Origin: Macrostomum hystrix
Taxonomy: Eukaryota > Platyhelminthes > Macrostomidae
Length of the DNA: 64,000 nt
NCBI GenBank assembly: GCA_950097015.1
Contig: CATNEN010000007.1
Coordinates: 13,355,001 to 13,419,000, forward strand
Direction of reading: 5' to 3'
This document shows, in pieces, positions 29,736 to 41,400 of this stretch. The notes under the pieces are model-generated. The model saw only the letters and a program-made list of their open reading frames with translations, was not told where the DNA came from and searched no databases. Positions within the stretch are counted from its first letter, which is position 1. Every line of letters starts with the position of its first letter. Both the position numbers and the translations under genes were made by a program.

Positions 29736-32700
29736 ATGGCGTCGCAAGCATCTGAACTAAACCTGGAAGATCCAGACACAGCCGAAGCCTGGCTGCTCAG
29801 TTTCGCGGCCGCTGCACGGACCAAGAAACTGAAGGATTCGGAAGAGGAACACCAGATCACTGATCTATTCCTCTCGAGGGCAGGCCTCAAGGCACTGAGA
29901 ACCCTGACCCTCATGGCTGCCCCAGACAGCCTGGAGACCAAAACATTCGCACAGATCCGCGACATCATCGATGCAACCATTCGGCCCAAGCGGCGCCTCA
30001 CCATTGCCGAGAGGGTGAAATTCCTCTCCCTCAGGCAGGATCCGAGCGAAGGCGTCGCATCGTACTACCGCCGGCTCCGAGCAGCTGCTGCCTCGTGCAG
30101 TTTTGAGAAGCTAGGCTCGAAACAGACCTGTGAGGACGAACTCATCACCATGAGGCGCGTGGACGGTCTTGCCTCCGTGGACCACAAGCGCAGACTGCTG
30201 GAGAGGATGCAGGGCATCGACATGCTGCTGACCGATGTGCTGCAAGAGCTTGAGCAGTTGGAGCAGATTCGCTACTACAACGCCGGCACCGGGCCCACCG
30301 TCACCACCGAGTCAAGCATCGCCTATGCAGGTCGGCGCGCCGCACCTCCACAGCTTCCTCCGGACACCAGATCGCCGAGGCACACAACCAGGACGAAGTG
30401 CCAATACTGTGGCGGTTCGCACCAGCAGGGCTCATGCCCCGCCTTCGGCAAAAGGTGCACCACCTGCAACAAGAAAAACCACTACGCAGCCGTTTGCAGG
30501 TCCCGCACTGTGCACTTGGAGACCTGGGAGGAGGACGATGATGCCGCCCCGAAGCCAGATGCCGCCAACGTCTTCGTCATCAGACCGGAGAACAAGGAGC
30601 GAAAAGGCATCTTCCGGCGCGTCAAGATCAACGGCAAAGAGCTGCAGATGCAAGTGGACACAGGCGCCGACGTAAGCCTCATTCCCAGGGGCCACTGGGA
30701 GATGCTCGGGCGTCCAGCGCTGAGGAAGTCCAAGCGAATCCTGAGGCAATTTGATGGATCAATAATCAAGACCCTGGGCGAGTTCACAGCAACGTGGAAT
30801 GATAAAGACAAGTTCCGCACTGTCGACTTGGTTGTCACTGCAGCACACAAGTCACACGGGCTGTTGGGCCTCGACAACCTGGATTGGAACTCTGAGAGGC
30901 AGACAGTCGGTGGCCAAGGCACTGCAGTACAGCACCTCAATTGCCTGAAGGGTTTCCAAGCCAGAATCAAGCTGATCGAAGGTGCCAAGCCATTCTACTG
31001 CGCAGCCAGAGCGGTGCCGCTGCACCTGCGCGACCGCGTCAACCAAGAGCTGAAGCGCCTCCAGGCTGAAGGAATAATTGAACCAGTGACCGAAGGCGGT
31101 AGCGAGTGGGCGTCACCAATCGTCTGCGTCCTCAAACCCAACGGCAACATCAGAATTTGTGCCGATTACAAGGCGGGGGTCAATCATCAAGTGTGCGGAG
31201 ACACCTATCCAATGCCAACCGTCGAGACCATCTTCTCGGATGTCGCCGGAATGACTGACTTCGCGACCCTCGACCTATCTGACGCGTATCTACAGATTGA
31301 ACTCGAGGAGAAGAGCAGGGAAGTCACTACGATTGCGACCCCACTCGGTCTGTTTCGCTACACCCGACTCGTGCCGGGCCTCAAGTCAGCATCCGCCATC
31401 TTTCAAAAGGCCATGGAGACTACCCTTGAGGAGGTGAACGGCAAGGTCATCTATCAAGACGATATTCTGCTCGGAGGTCGCTCCAGCGAAGATCTCAAAG
31501 CCAAAGTCGATGAAGTAATTAAGATCCTCCAGGCAGCCGGAATGAACATAAATCTCGCCAAGTCCAACTTGGGCGCCAAGAGCGTCAAGTTCCTCGGCTA
31601 CAGAATCGGTGCAGAAGGAATCTCTCCGGACCCTGGACTGGTCAGCAAGATCAAAGAAATCTCTGCACCACGCGACCGTCGCCAGTTGGAGTCCTTCCTC
31701 GGCCTCTGCAATTTCTTCGGAAGGTTCGTCAACAATTATGCGCACATCGTCGAGCCCCTGAACCAGCTGCGCAAGAAGGGAGTGGAGTTCACTTGGACAA
31801 CTGCACAGGAGGCGGCCTTCCACCAGCTAAAGAAGCTCCTGAGCTCCAGCCCGATCATCCAGCCATACGACCGGACAAAGGAAACAACGCTCACGACCGA
31901 CGCCAGTGAGAAGGCGGTGGCCGCCGTGCTCACGCAAGAAGGTCATCCCGTCATCTACTTCAGCAGGCGGTTGACGGAGGCAGAGACACGCTACTCCAAC
32001 ATCGAACGGGAGGCGCTGGCGATTGTGTGGTCAATGGAGAGGTCCCGTCAGTTCCTACTGGGCAAGCGCTTCACTCTGCGAACCGACCACCGCCCTCTCG
32101 AGTTTCTGTTCGGGGCACGGCAGCAGCTCCCTAAAGTCGCCAATGCCCGCATCCTGCGCTGGGCGATCCGCCTCATGGGATTTGACTTCGCTATTGAGTA
32201 CGCCCGCGGAGTCGACATCCCGCACGCCGATGCGTTGTCTCGTCTTGACTTCGCTGACGTCCCGGACGATCCATATGAGGCGGCACCCCAACAAAACCGG
32301 CATTGGGCCGGTGAAAGCGTCATCGGCTGGACTGAGCTGGCAGAGGAGACAAAGCGCGATAGACTGCTAGCGGACATCACTCGAAGGATAGCTGGAAACC
32401 GTTGGTCGGGTTGCTCGCCTGCGGAACGGCAATTCAAAGCAATTCGACATGCGCTCACTCTAGACGGCTCGGTGGTGTGCTACGGCGATCGCCCGGTCAT
32501 TCCTGCTTCACTACGCAGTCGCGTCCTGGAATTGGTGCACAGCGGGGCGCATCCGGGCGCCACGAGCACTCGAGCGCTGGTCCGCAACTCCGTCTGGTGG
32601 CCAGGCTACTGCGGTGACGTCGAAGGATTCGTCCGTGCCTGCCACACCTGCGCCAAGCAACGTCAAAGTAGTCACAGCAGTGTCCACCAATGGCCCGCCG

Positions 32701-33290
32701 AGTCTGAGCCTTGGGGGCGCGTGCACATGGACCACGCTCACGTTCCGAAGGTCGGGCTCCTGCTGATCCTGGTCGACGCCATGTCTGCCTGGCCGGAGGC
32801 TATCCGAGTGCCCGACAAGAGCGCCGCCACCGTCAGGCGGGTCCTCCAGGAGGTCTTCGCCCGCAACGGAGTGCCGAGAACCCTGGTGAGTGACAATGCT
32901 GCAGAGTTCCATGATGAGGGGTTGGTGAGCTGGCTGCACAGAATCGGCTGCCGCGCTGTGAAAACCCCACCATATCATCCCCAGTCCAACGGCCTGGCCG
33001 AGCGAATGGTGCAGACAATCAAGGTGGCCTCGGCGGGCTGGGATCAGCAGGAGCCGTACGACGCGTTCCTGGCACGGATCCTACTGAACTACCGATGTGT
33101 ACCGCACGCCGGAAGGGAGTTCAGCCCGGCGCAACTAATGGGAAGGCAGCTGCGAAACCCCATCACCATGAAGACAGCGATCCGCTCTGAGGTCTGGTAC
33201 GCTTCAACGCCGAGTGCCACACCGGAGAAGGCGGAGTTCCTGGCGCAGAAAGGGTCCAACAGGGTTAGGGTTAGGGTTAGGCTTTTTTAA
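29736..33290 (+). CDS. Gypsy gag-pol polyprotein, open but 3'-truncated
   Basis: The start at 29736 follows the LTR directly, so the ATG overlaps the primer-binding site; the frame itself is open from 29706. Domains by residue from the start: gag 1-215; two zinc knuckles CQYCGGSHQQGSC and CTTCNKKNHYAAVC at about 220-260; protease VDTGADVSLIP at about 306; RT with ADYKAGVNHQV, ATLDLSDAYLQIEL and the box IYQDDILLGG at about 570; RNase H TLTTDASEKAVAAVL at about 720 and LRTDHRPLEFLFG; integrase zinc domain HSGAHPGATST ... CHTCAKQ; integrase core MDHAH, VSDNAAEFHD and NGLAERMVQ carrying D, D and E. Gag and pol share one frame without a stop or shift. The last residues (NRVRVRVRLF) are translated telomeric repeat. 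All catalytic residues appear intact, which suggests a young copy. Confidence 0.9.
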   Translation: MASQASELNLEDPDTAEAWLLSFAAAARTKKLKDSEEEHQITDLFLSRAGLKALRTLTLMAAPDSLETKTFAQIRDIIDATIRPKRRLTIAERVKFLSLRQDPSEGVASYYRRLRAAAASCSFEKLGSKQTCEDELITMRRVDGLASVDHKRRLLERMQGIDMLLTDVLQELEQLEQIRYYNAGTGPTVTTESSIAYAGRRAAPPQLPPDTRSPRHTTRTKCQYCGGSHQQGSCPAFGKRCTTCNKKNHYAAVCRSRTVHLETWEEDDDAAPKPDAANVFVIRPENKERKGIFRRVKINGKELQMQVDTGADVSLIPRGHWEMLGRPALRKSKRILRQFDGSIIKTLGEFTATWNDKDKFRTVDLVVTAAHKSHGLLGLDNLDWNSERQTVGGQGTAVQHLNCLKGFQARIKLIEGAKPFYCAARAVPLHLRDRVNQELKRLQAEGIIEPVTEGGSEWASPIVCVLKPNGNIRICADYKAGVNHQVCGDTYPMPTVETIFSDVAGMTDFATLDLSDAYLQIELEEKSREVTTIATPLGLFRYTRLVPGLKSASAIFQKAMETTLEEVNGKVIYQDDILLGGRSSEDLKAKVDEVIKILQAAGMNINLAKSNLGAKSVKFLGYRIGAEGISPDPGLVSKIKEISAPRDRRQLESFLGLCNFFGRFVNNYAHIVEPLNQLRKKGVEFTWTTAQEAAFHQLKKLLSSSPIIQPYDRTKETTLTTDASEKAVAAVLTQEGHPVIYFSRRLTEAETRYSNIEREALAIVWSMERSRQFLLGKRFTLRTDHRPLEFLFGARQQLPKVANARILRWAIRLMGFDFAIEYARGVDIPHADALSRLDFADVPDDPYEAAPQQNRHWAGESVIGWTELAEETKRDRLLADITRRIAGNRWSGCSPAERQFKAIRHALTLDGSVVCYGDRPVIPASLRSRVLELVHSGAHPGATSTRALVRNSVWWPGYCGDVEGFVRACHTCAKQRQSSHSSVHQWPAESEPWGRVHMDHAHVPKVGLLLILVDAMSAWPEAIRVPDKSAATVRRVLQEVFARNGVPRTLVSDNAAEFHDEGLVSWLHRIGCRAVKTPPYHPQSNGLAERMVQTIKVASAGWDQQEPYDAFLARILLNYRCVPHAGREFSPAQLMGRQLRNPITMKTAIRSEVWYASTPSATPEKAEFLAQKGSNRVRVRVRLF

Positions 33291-33316
33291 AAAAGGGTTA
33301 GGGTTAGGGTTAGGCT
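33262..33316. repeat. Interstitial telomere-type repeat (TTAGGG)n
   Basis: Two blocks of about three GGGTTA units are separated by the 14-base A/T palindrome CTTTTTTAAAAAAG. The tract sits exactly between the broken integrase gene and the remaining LTR end. Confidence 0.95.
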
Positions 33317-33339
33317 ATACTCCTGAGCACGGCTTGACA

Positions 33340-33515
33340 ACCAGGTCCACTGCCACATGCACTACCAGATCCACTGCCACATCCACTAACAGATCCACTA
33401 CCAGATCCACTACCAGATCCACTACCAGATCCACAACCAGATCCACTACCAGATCCACTACCAGATCCACTACAAGATCCACTGCCACATCAACTACCTG
33501 ATCCACTGCCATATC
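33340..33515. repeat. 12-bp minisatellite, second array
   Basis: The same 12-mer family as 27970-28320. It starts at once after the LTR stub with the variant order ACCAGGTCCACTGCCACATG that also occurs at about 28180-28200. Confidence 0.9.
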
Positions 33516-35446
33516 TAGCATTTAGCTACTATCAATCATGTTCATGATTGGGCCATAATAATAATAATAAACTAGGTAATTTAAATTTAGCCAGTAGCTT
33601 AGTCAAGTAAAAGTAGAAACTCTAATAGTGAAGTCAATTAACTTAGAGCAGTGAGAGGAAAAATGCGAGCTTTTTAAAGTTTTTTTTATTTTTAGTCTCG
33701 CTAAATTTCCACTAGAGTATTTTATGAAGTGAACTAAAAGTAAAAAATTAAAATTAAAATTTATTAAAATAAATTATTTTAAATTATTTCTTATAATTAA
33801 AAATTATCGCTTTACCAGAGAAAAGTATTTCAGGTTTCCTGTATGATACTGTTAATATAATTTAGTCGCTCATGGCCGATTAGCCTTTGGCTTTGCAACA
33901 ATTGGTATATGTTATCCCTTTTTAATAAGATGTGGCCAAGAAAAACATAGCAACATGGTCAATACAGCAATATTCTAAAACAACTGGACAGCCACTACAA
34001 TCAACAAAATGATTAGTTTATAAAAAATCTGCATAATAATATGACAACTAGCAATCGGTATTTTACTTAATAATGCACATTTCTTATTAATTGGCCTACT
34101 GGACTATTACTGCAATCGAGACTAGCCAATTATACACATTTTTTGCCGCGCAAGAATTGCAACTACGAGTATAAGTAAGCCCGTTTAAATTATAATACAG
34201 AACTACATTTATATAAAGGATCATCAAGGAATCGAACGAACCATTCTTATTAGAATTACGATATTCGTAAAATAGACATGATATAAGGTATTAGTACGTT
34301 TTAAATTGAAAAACTGCTTTCGCAGTTAGCATGCGACATTATCAATTTAATAAAATTTATATTTCATTACATCCAGTTTATTACATGCATACATAGGAGA
34401 ACACATTCATTAAAACGAACTAAATAATTCAGGTAATTATATATTATAAATCTTTAAGTCCAACCAAACTGGAAATCGTGGTCATGCTTTGCGTCATGGC
34501 AACACAATAAACTAAAAAAAGGGTTATACAAGAAAGCAATTTTTTTGTTTTATAATTAAAATGCGCAGAAATTAATTTGTAATCAAGTTGAATGAAAAAT
34601 GTACAGCTGTTTTAACAGATTTATCTTTAGTCTTTCCGGACTTTTAAAAACAAATTGCTGCCGATGAAGCTCGTTATTGCCTACATTACAAAATGTTCAG
34701 AAATATGATAATAAAAGCTGGCGAAAAAGTGAATGCAATAAAAATCCATCAATGAAGCCTCGCTTTTTCATATTTTTAAAACGGCGAAACTATCGACTAC
34801 TGTTTTGGTCATTGGCGAAAAGAAAGTATGATTTGTTGCTAAAATATACATTTTGCTTGGCCCAGAAAATTTATCTTGCAACAGAAATTGAAAAAAATGT
34901 TTTATATGTATATATTTGTGTTCTACCAGAATTTTAAAACGGCGAAAGCTTTCGTACAAATCTCTTATCGTAGGGGCTTATAAACCGCTCATAAACCCGT
35001 TATAAGCCGAAGTTGGTTTTTTGAACGACCAGACTAAGTTATAAGTAACAAAGCTGCTTAAAACAATTAGTGGCGAATAAAAGTTACATCAAGAAGTTGT
35101 AGAAAAGTTGTTTTCCGTTTGTGGCGAAAGAGTTTTTAAAAAAGTGGGTTTATAGCGAGTCGCTAGTCAAACGTGAGTATGTATTTTACTATAAGTTTTG
35201 TTTTAGCATGCGAAGCAAAGAATATTAATTTATGCATAAATAAAAGCATATATTTATAATACAAAGCTTTTAAGCTTTGAGTATCATGGTAATCTTGAAT
35301 TTGTTTGTTAAAAAGTCTTATCATCTCTGATTCTATGGAGACCGTAGTCGATTTAAGTTAGTCACGATTTGATTGTGAACAACTGCCAATGATTCATTAT
35401 TACCACCTGTCACAATTGTCGAACCAGATTGTCGAACAAGATTACA
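33516..35446. other. AT-rich non-coding sequence
   Basis: Nothing with coding support. 34677-34937 is open but AT-driven. GGCGAAA occurs several times between 34790 and 35130. This stretch probably includes the promoter and 5' UTR of the gene that starts at 35447. Confidence 0.4.
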
Positions 35447-38400
35447 ATGAGCAGACAAGTGCTTGAACCGATCAAAGACATTGGAAGACTAAGTTTAGCT
35501 TATGATGGTAAGTTCACGGCTATACCGTACTAGCTTAGACATTTTCAAACCTGCCATTTTCATAATCAAAACGCTTATCTTTGTTGTTTAAACGAGTTCC
35601 CCAAAAGACTGGGGCGCTGATCAGTTCCGTTGCGTTAGCAGCAGTTCACAGCTCACCAGCCCTTTATCTTATTGCGCTTAACGCTTATGTTTAATAAAAA
35701 ATAGCAGAGATAACTAAAAAAACTAGGTATACTTGAGGTTAGCCATAGAATATGTAATTTATATATTTTTTCGTTTAACGCACAATTGTTACAGAGAGGC
35801 CTTATATACGTTTTTATTCTTTTTATTTAAGCAGTATTTTGATTAGAAAATGACGTCTAAGATTTTATAAATATTTTATCATTCTGCTTCTAGCATTCAC
35901 TATTTCTATGTGCTACTGCCTTTGTGCCTTATACACTTCATTATTCCCTATAATAATAGCAGTTTCAGTTTATTTTCAAAATGACACTATGACCATTGCA
36001 TTTCTTATAAAAAAGTGTTAGCTTTTTCTTTTTTCTTTTTCTTTTTTCTTTTACTTTTTCTTAGCATATTCAGTGTTTTCAGAAGTCATGTAGTATCAGA
36101 ATTATTATAAATAAAATTAGCAAATAAAGTGTTATAGGGATCTCTTTTAATACTTTTAATTTGTAGATTCAATTCCTATAACCAGTATAACACATTGTCT
36201 CTTTATTAAGTATTAACTGACTTTATGGTAGCACTTACATATTGTGTCAAGTGGCAAGACACTTATTATAAGTTATAAATATGATTATTTCAAATGAATA
36301 ACTTAATGCTATGTACTAGTTTATTTATACATCCATTTCCATAAACACACAGTATTAAGTTTCAGTCCCAAAGAAGGGCTACCAGTGAGTTGGAGGGTAT
36401 CAGTTACCCACACACTTCACACTTTTTTATTGAATCACTGTTATTTTCTCAACCTTTATAGGCTTATCATTTAATACAATACTTTATAAATATACACTTT
36501 TCACACCCTTTAGTGGCTAATAAACTCTTATTTTGGACCCAACCCTTTATTTACTGATTCAGTATGAATTGGAATACAATGGTTGTAGCTTTCCAGCTTT
36601 ATCAAAGAACTAACACTTAATGCTTATTTCACTTCAGAACTTTTCAGTAGAATGAGCAAGTTGACTCTACTCATTATTTAGTGTAGGTGCCAACACTCCT
36701 ATCTGGAATTGAGTGTTGGCACCCATACTTACTCTACTCCCAAAAATCTCTTCAATTATATACCTGTAATGGGGTGGGTTACTTCAGTGTAATAAAACAA
36801 AAAAATAATTTTAACAAAATATAAATTCTGGTTGCTAAAGCTATTTTGTGTAAATTCAAAGACAAAATGTACAGTAGAATAAAGGACTAAATATATGCCT
36901 ACAGTAAATATTAACAAAGTAATATTACCAAATATTACCAAAGACCTATTACCAAAGTAATTTTTTGCTTTAAACAATTTTTTTCTTAACTTTAAAAGTC
37001 TTCTGTCAATTATTTTAGTGGGGCTCTTTCTTTTTTTTGGGAAATACTCCTTTAGATGATGATGCAAATTTATACTTATTTTATATTTCAAATATATGTC
37101 TGACAAATTTTAGTAATACACTTTCAATCTCCTACTTTAATTAAAGTTGCAATTTATATCATCACCTTCTTTTTCTTAGTAGCAAATTAATGTTTGTCTG
37201 AGTATCAAGGCAAAGGCAGGACAACGTGGGACAATGAAGCAGAGGGGCAAACAAAGAACAAAGCCCTATCAAAGTGTATTTTTTGAGAAATTGAACTGGA
37301 TAAAAACAAATATTGCATTTGAAAAAAACGCTGGCACAAAGAAGCAGAAAAAAAGAATGAAAATCATGCATGCAATCAAGACACAAAAAGTTCTCACCAA
37401 CCAACAAAATATCCCCAGCCACGCCAACCCCACCCCACACAATCTACCCCCACATTAACAACCACCAACCACCACACCAAAGCCTGCCCCTCACTAACTC
37501 TGGTTAGTGCTCACCAAGGTTGCACAAACCATTCTATTAGTGAGGTGAAGGCAAAGGCAGGACAATGTGGGACAGTGAAGCAGAGGGGCAAACAAAGAAC
37601 AAAGCACCCAATGCCACACAAACAAGCAAGGGGAAATGGCAAGAGGTGAAAGCACGAGATGGAGAATGGCAAGCAGAAGGGGAGGACAAAAGCAACAGAA
37701 CAGTGCAAGCAAATGAACAACAAGCACAACCTCCAAGGGTGAAAATAAGAAGCATCTTATGAAACATGCAAAGCAACAGCACAAGCATAGCTCGAACCAG
37801 CAGCAACAAAGCCATGGACAGAGGTCACACCTTGACTGTGTCACTCAGCCAACTGTCAATGCGCTTAATCTCTGAAACTGACAGGCCCAAGTAATGGGCC
37901 CACATTGCACCTCCCCTACACAGACTATGTGCAGAAAAAGAGTTTGCCGTGAATCCCATGGCTGCAAGGGAGCACTTCAGGGAGGCATTGAAACTTGAGG
38001 CCTTCAGGGATTTATTGGACTACCACATTATGCATATATTAGAATATAAAGAGTGCCTGAATTTCTTGCTTAAAGTATATTTATGATGGACTAAATTCTG
38101 AGTAGATAGCAGAACTGTATCTCTTTTATATTAGTCTGATTGTGTCCACTGTCACAACTTTGTAAAAATGATTTCAGACAAACCAGGCACAGACCCTTAC
38201 CACCCATCAAAAACCCAACCAACTGTTGGAGATGCTCGCTTCCAAGGTTACCCAACACATTTAATGCAAAGACCTCGCATGCCACTAACAGTGCCAGGAT
38301 CAAAGACCTCGAGACAAGAAGAATGTAAACAAGTTATTGCATTTTCAAAATATTGTAATTTACTAAATCATTGATTATTCAGTATTGCTTTTTCTTACTT

Positions 38401-41400
38401 CTCAACCTGTATAGCTAATTTCTATTCGTTTGTGTGGTTCTCCTTTGCTAAGCACAAGCTACCAATAGAGCACAGAAAATAACGAGTGTTTCTGAATAAT
38501 GAAAGCTTGTTAATTTTTTGTTGATTTGCAATCTTGTTGTGTTTAACATATTTAATTCTGACTTAAACTAAGCCAAAACCGAATATAGTATATTCTCTAC
38601 TATGTAAGTCTTGATTTTGAAATTGCAATTAAGTAGGCACTGAAAGCTGCTAAAAATTGCAACTTGTTTTCTTTGAAATTCTATGACTTCCAATGACTTT
38701 TTCAATTAGAGAAAATAAAGAACTATTTAAATAGCGAAACACTTGCACAAGAACAACATTGTTCTCAATGAGTTTTGCTAAATTGCCATTAAAAATTCAC
38801 TTGCAAACCAGAAAGGTTAAAACGCCATAAATATTTTAGCCCACTGGAAAGAGCAGAGAAAGGAGGAGTCCTTGCTGGGCCAGATGCTAAATCCCCCCAT
38901 CGGCTCAGAGGAACTTGCCAGGACTGATGACAGTCGGTGAGCAAGATTTTATTGTTGCAGCAACTTCCGCTAGCCCGATTGTTGCACCAGTTGTAATTGC
39001 ATTTTTTAGATATGCCAATCATAGAAACGTTAACTGACTATGCTTTCCAGAACAATGCAGAATGTGTCATCACTAAAGCGCGGAAAGGGCGTGAATCCTT
39101 ATCTGAGGTTTGCCTATTGCATGGGCTTAATCAGAGCTGGTGCAGGAGCTTGTCATATATTGACTGGATCAGAACTAGTGCATGAGTTTAAAACCACCTC
39201 GTAAAACCTGCTTCTGATTGCAGCGAGACCGAAGAGGAGAAAATCCTACGACAGCAAATGGAGGCAGAGGCGGACATTCAACGCTATAAGCAAGAAAAGC
39301 AGAGGCAAATGCTGGAGAAGCAATTGGAGAAGCGACAGGTTAGTTGCGAAGATTTTTTATTGCATTTTTGTATACTTATGATAGCAGTTGTTGTGTTTGA
39401 ATTATCTCAGGACATGCACATGCTAACAAACTACAACCCTTGGGGAAGACCTGGCCATGGAGCTCCAAGGGGCATAGACTCCGACGTCTTAAAGAAGCAG
39501 AAGTTCCTGGAGCAGGACGTAACACAGAACCAGCCGGAAGAGCAGGGGGTAAGTAAGCTAAAGTACTGTCAACGATTTTCTTACTTTCAGTATTTTGATG
39601 AATTGACAATTTGAACGTTTTTCCATACATGCCAAAAAGTCTGATTTTGGTCCGGGTGTGCCCGTGCCCGTAATCGTGTTTAGTCGCCGGACCCTTGGCC
39701 GCGCGCACGCGCTCTCTCCCCTCTCTGCTCCTTTTGGGGCTAGGCATTGCGTGCCATGGGTTTTTTAGCAATACTCTCGCCACCCGTGTTAGTGCGCATT
39801 AGCCCAAAAAAACTTGCTCAGCCTAGCCATACGCCTTATCATGCTACGTCAAAGCCAGCTGAAAGCCAAACAGCTCAGGGCCGAGCTAATCAGGCGCGGT
39901 CTATCGACTGCCGGCAACAAGGCCGCCCTCCAAGAGCGACTGCAACACGCCGAACAGCAAGCGGCCACGTACATACAGTCAAGCTCGGACAGTCCATTTG
40001 GCTTCGTTTACACCGTCAACGGCGAGCGCACAGCCACTAGGCCGGGAACCGACCACCGACCGAGATGGACCTGGACGGTGAGATTCATCTGGCACAAAAG
40101 CGGCTCCAGCTGCTTGAGCTGCAAACAAGGGATCGCGAGCTCCGTGGCCGCGCCGATACAGCACCGCCGATACAGCAGGCGACCGCAGTGAAGTAGCCAG
40201 ACTCAAGCCGTCGGGGCAACCGTGCTTCCTTGTCAAAGACTTCGTCGATGAGTCGATGATCTGTCAGGGCAGCCGAATGAGTTGCTGACCAGAGGTAGCT
40301 CCGGCGGCCTGGCGCTCAGAAAGTCAACCACCAAGCTAAACGGCATGGCAGCTGGACAATGGCTTGCCGGCAGCATGAGATTATAATGCTCCAGATGCTT
40401 GAGGAGACCACGCCGCAACTAAGCAACAAGGGCCAAAGCTACAGCAACATATAGCAAGTCAAAGATTTTGCCCAGTACAACATCCAAATCGTCGAGCTCT
40501 TCGACAGATTTCCGGCTAATCGGATGATCGGATTTGACCACGACTACCAGCAGCACCACGCGGCGACTAGCAAAGGTCGAGTCGTCGGCCCCAGAACGTC
40601 CGGGCAGAGAGTTGTCTGTTCTACAACTGCACTGCTGGATGTACGAGCTTGACACCATTTCGAAGGACAGCTCCGGCATCTGGCACATTCACGACTGCTC
40701 CGTCCCTCGTGGCCGCAGCCTCACTGACCATTACGACCAGCAGTGCAAGCCCTGCTTCACCTCCGTTGAAGAGGCCGTGTGCAACCAGTCTGGTTTCATG
40801 GCAAAATTCGATATCGTATCAGCGTACCGCAGCGTGCCAATTTCGCCGTAATTCTACCAGGCCACTGGCATTCAGTAGGACTTCGACTACGGCCGCCCAA
40901 CATGCCTTGTGGACACGCGCCTACCCTTCGGGAGTCGGGCCTTCGTGAGCATCTTTCACTGCCTCACCCAGGCCGTCCGCCGCATGATGTGCCGCAAAGA
41001 ATTTTTCGCCATCATTGTCTTCTTTGATAAATTCCTGATCACAGCGAAACCGGAAGTTCATTGTGACCATTGTGACCATTGTGATAAAACTGCTCAATAT
41101 TTATCTGTTTTTTAATGGCATAGCTCGTGTTAAGTTTTTTCGAAACGCAGCAGTCGTTTTTACGGCGATTTTCAAGTTAGCTTGCAAATAATCATATAGC
41201 CGCGAGCTTTTTATTGCTTTCCGTCCAATGCTCCTAAAAAGACTTCCATGCCTCTTCTAATTAAATGAAAGTTTTTTATAAATGTTCCATTACTTCATGC
41301 ACAGGACTTGCATACTAAGCACTTTCATTTTAATATGTTCCTAAATTCGCGTTTTTTAGAAATGTGATTGGTTTATTTGTTTCCTCTGTATATTGTGATA

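Larger units (their letters stand above)
29589..33339 (+). mobile_element. Gypsy LTR retrotransposon with rearranged 3' end
   Basis: A candidate 5' LTR lies at about 29589-29735 (starts TGTTGAC, ends CTTGACA) with a TATATATAT box at about 29622. It is followed at once by TGGCGTCGCAAGC, a plausible primer-binding site. One open gag-pol frame follows. At the 3' side the frame runs into (TTAGGG)n at 33263. The last 24 or so bases of the LTR (ATACTCCTGAGCACGGCTTG and following) reappear at about 33317-33340. The rest of the 3' LTR, the polypurine tract and the end of integrase are gone. Confidence 0.8.
35508..38177. other. First intron of the G[RK]PGxGAP gene
   Basis: A 2.7-kb intron, AT-rich to 37.1 kb. 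It contains a perfect 13-bp hairpin at 36686-36723, the direct-repeat pair near 37.2 and 37.55 kb, and a reversed tyrosine recombinase scrap at 37.84-38.01 kb. Confidence 0.6.

Noticed and set aside
37494-37844. Minus-strand Cys/Leu-rich frames resembling membrane protein
   Set aside because: Low-complexity antisense of A/G-rich DNA downstream of the recombinase remnant's stop codon.
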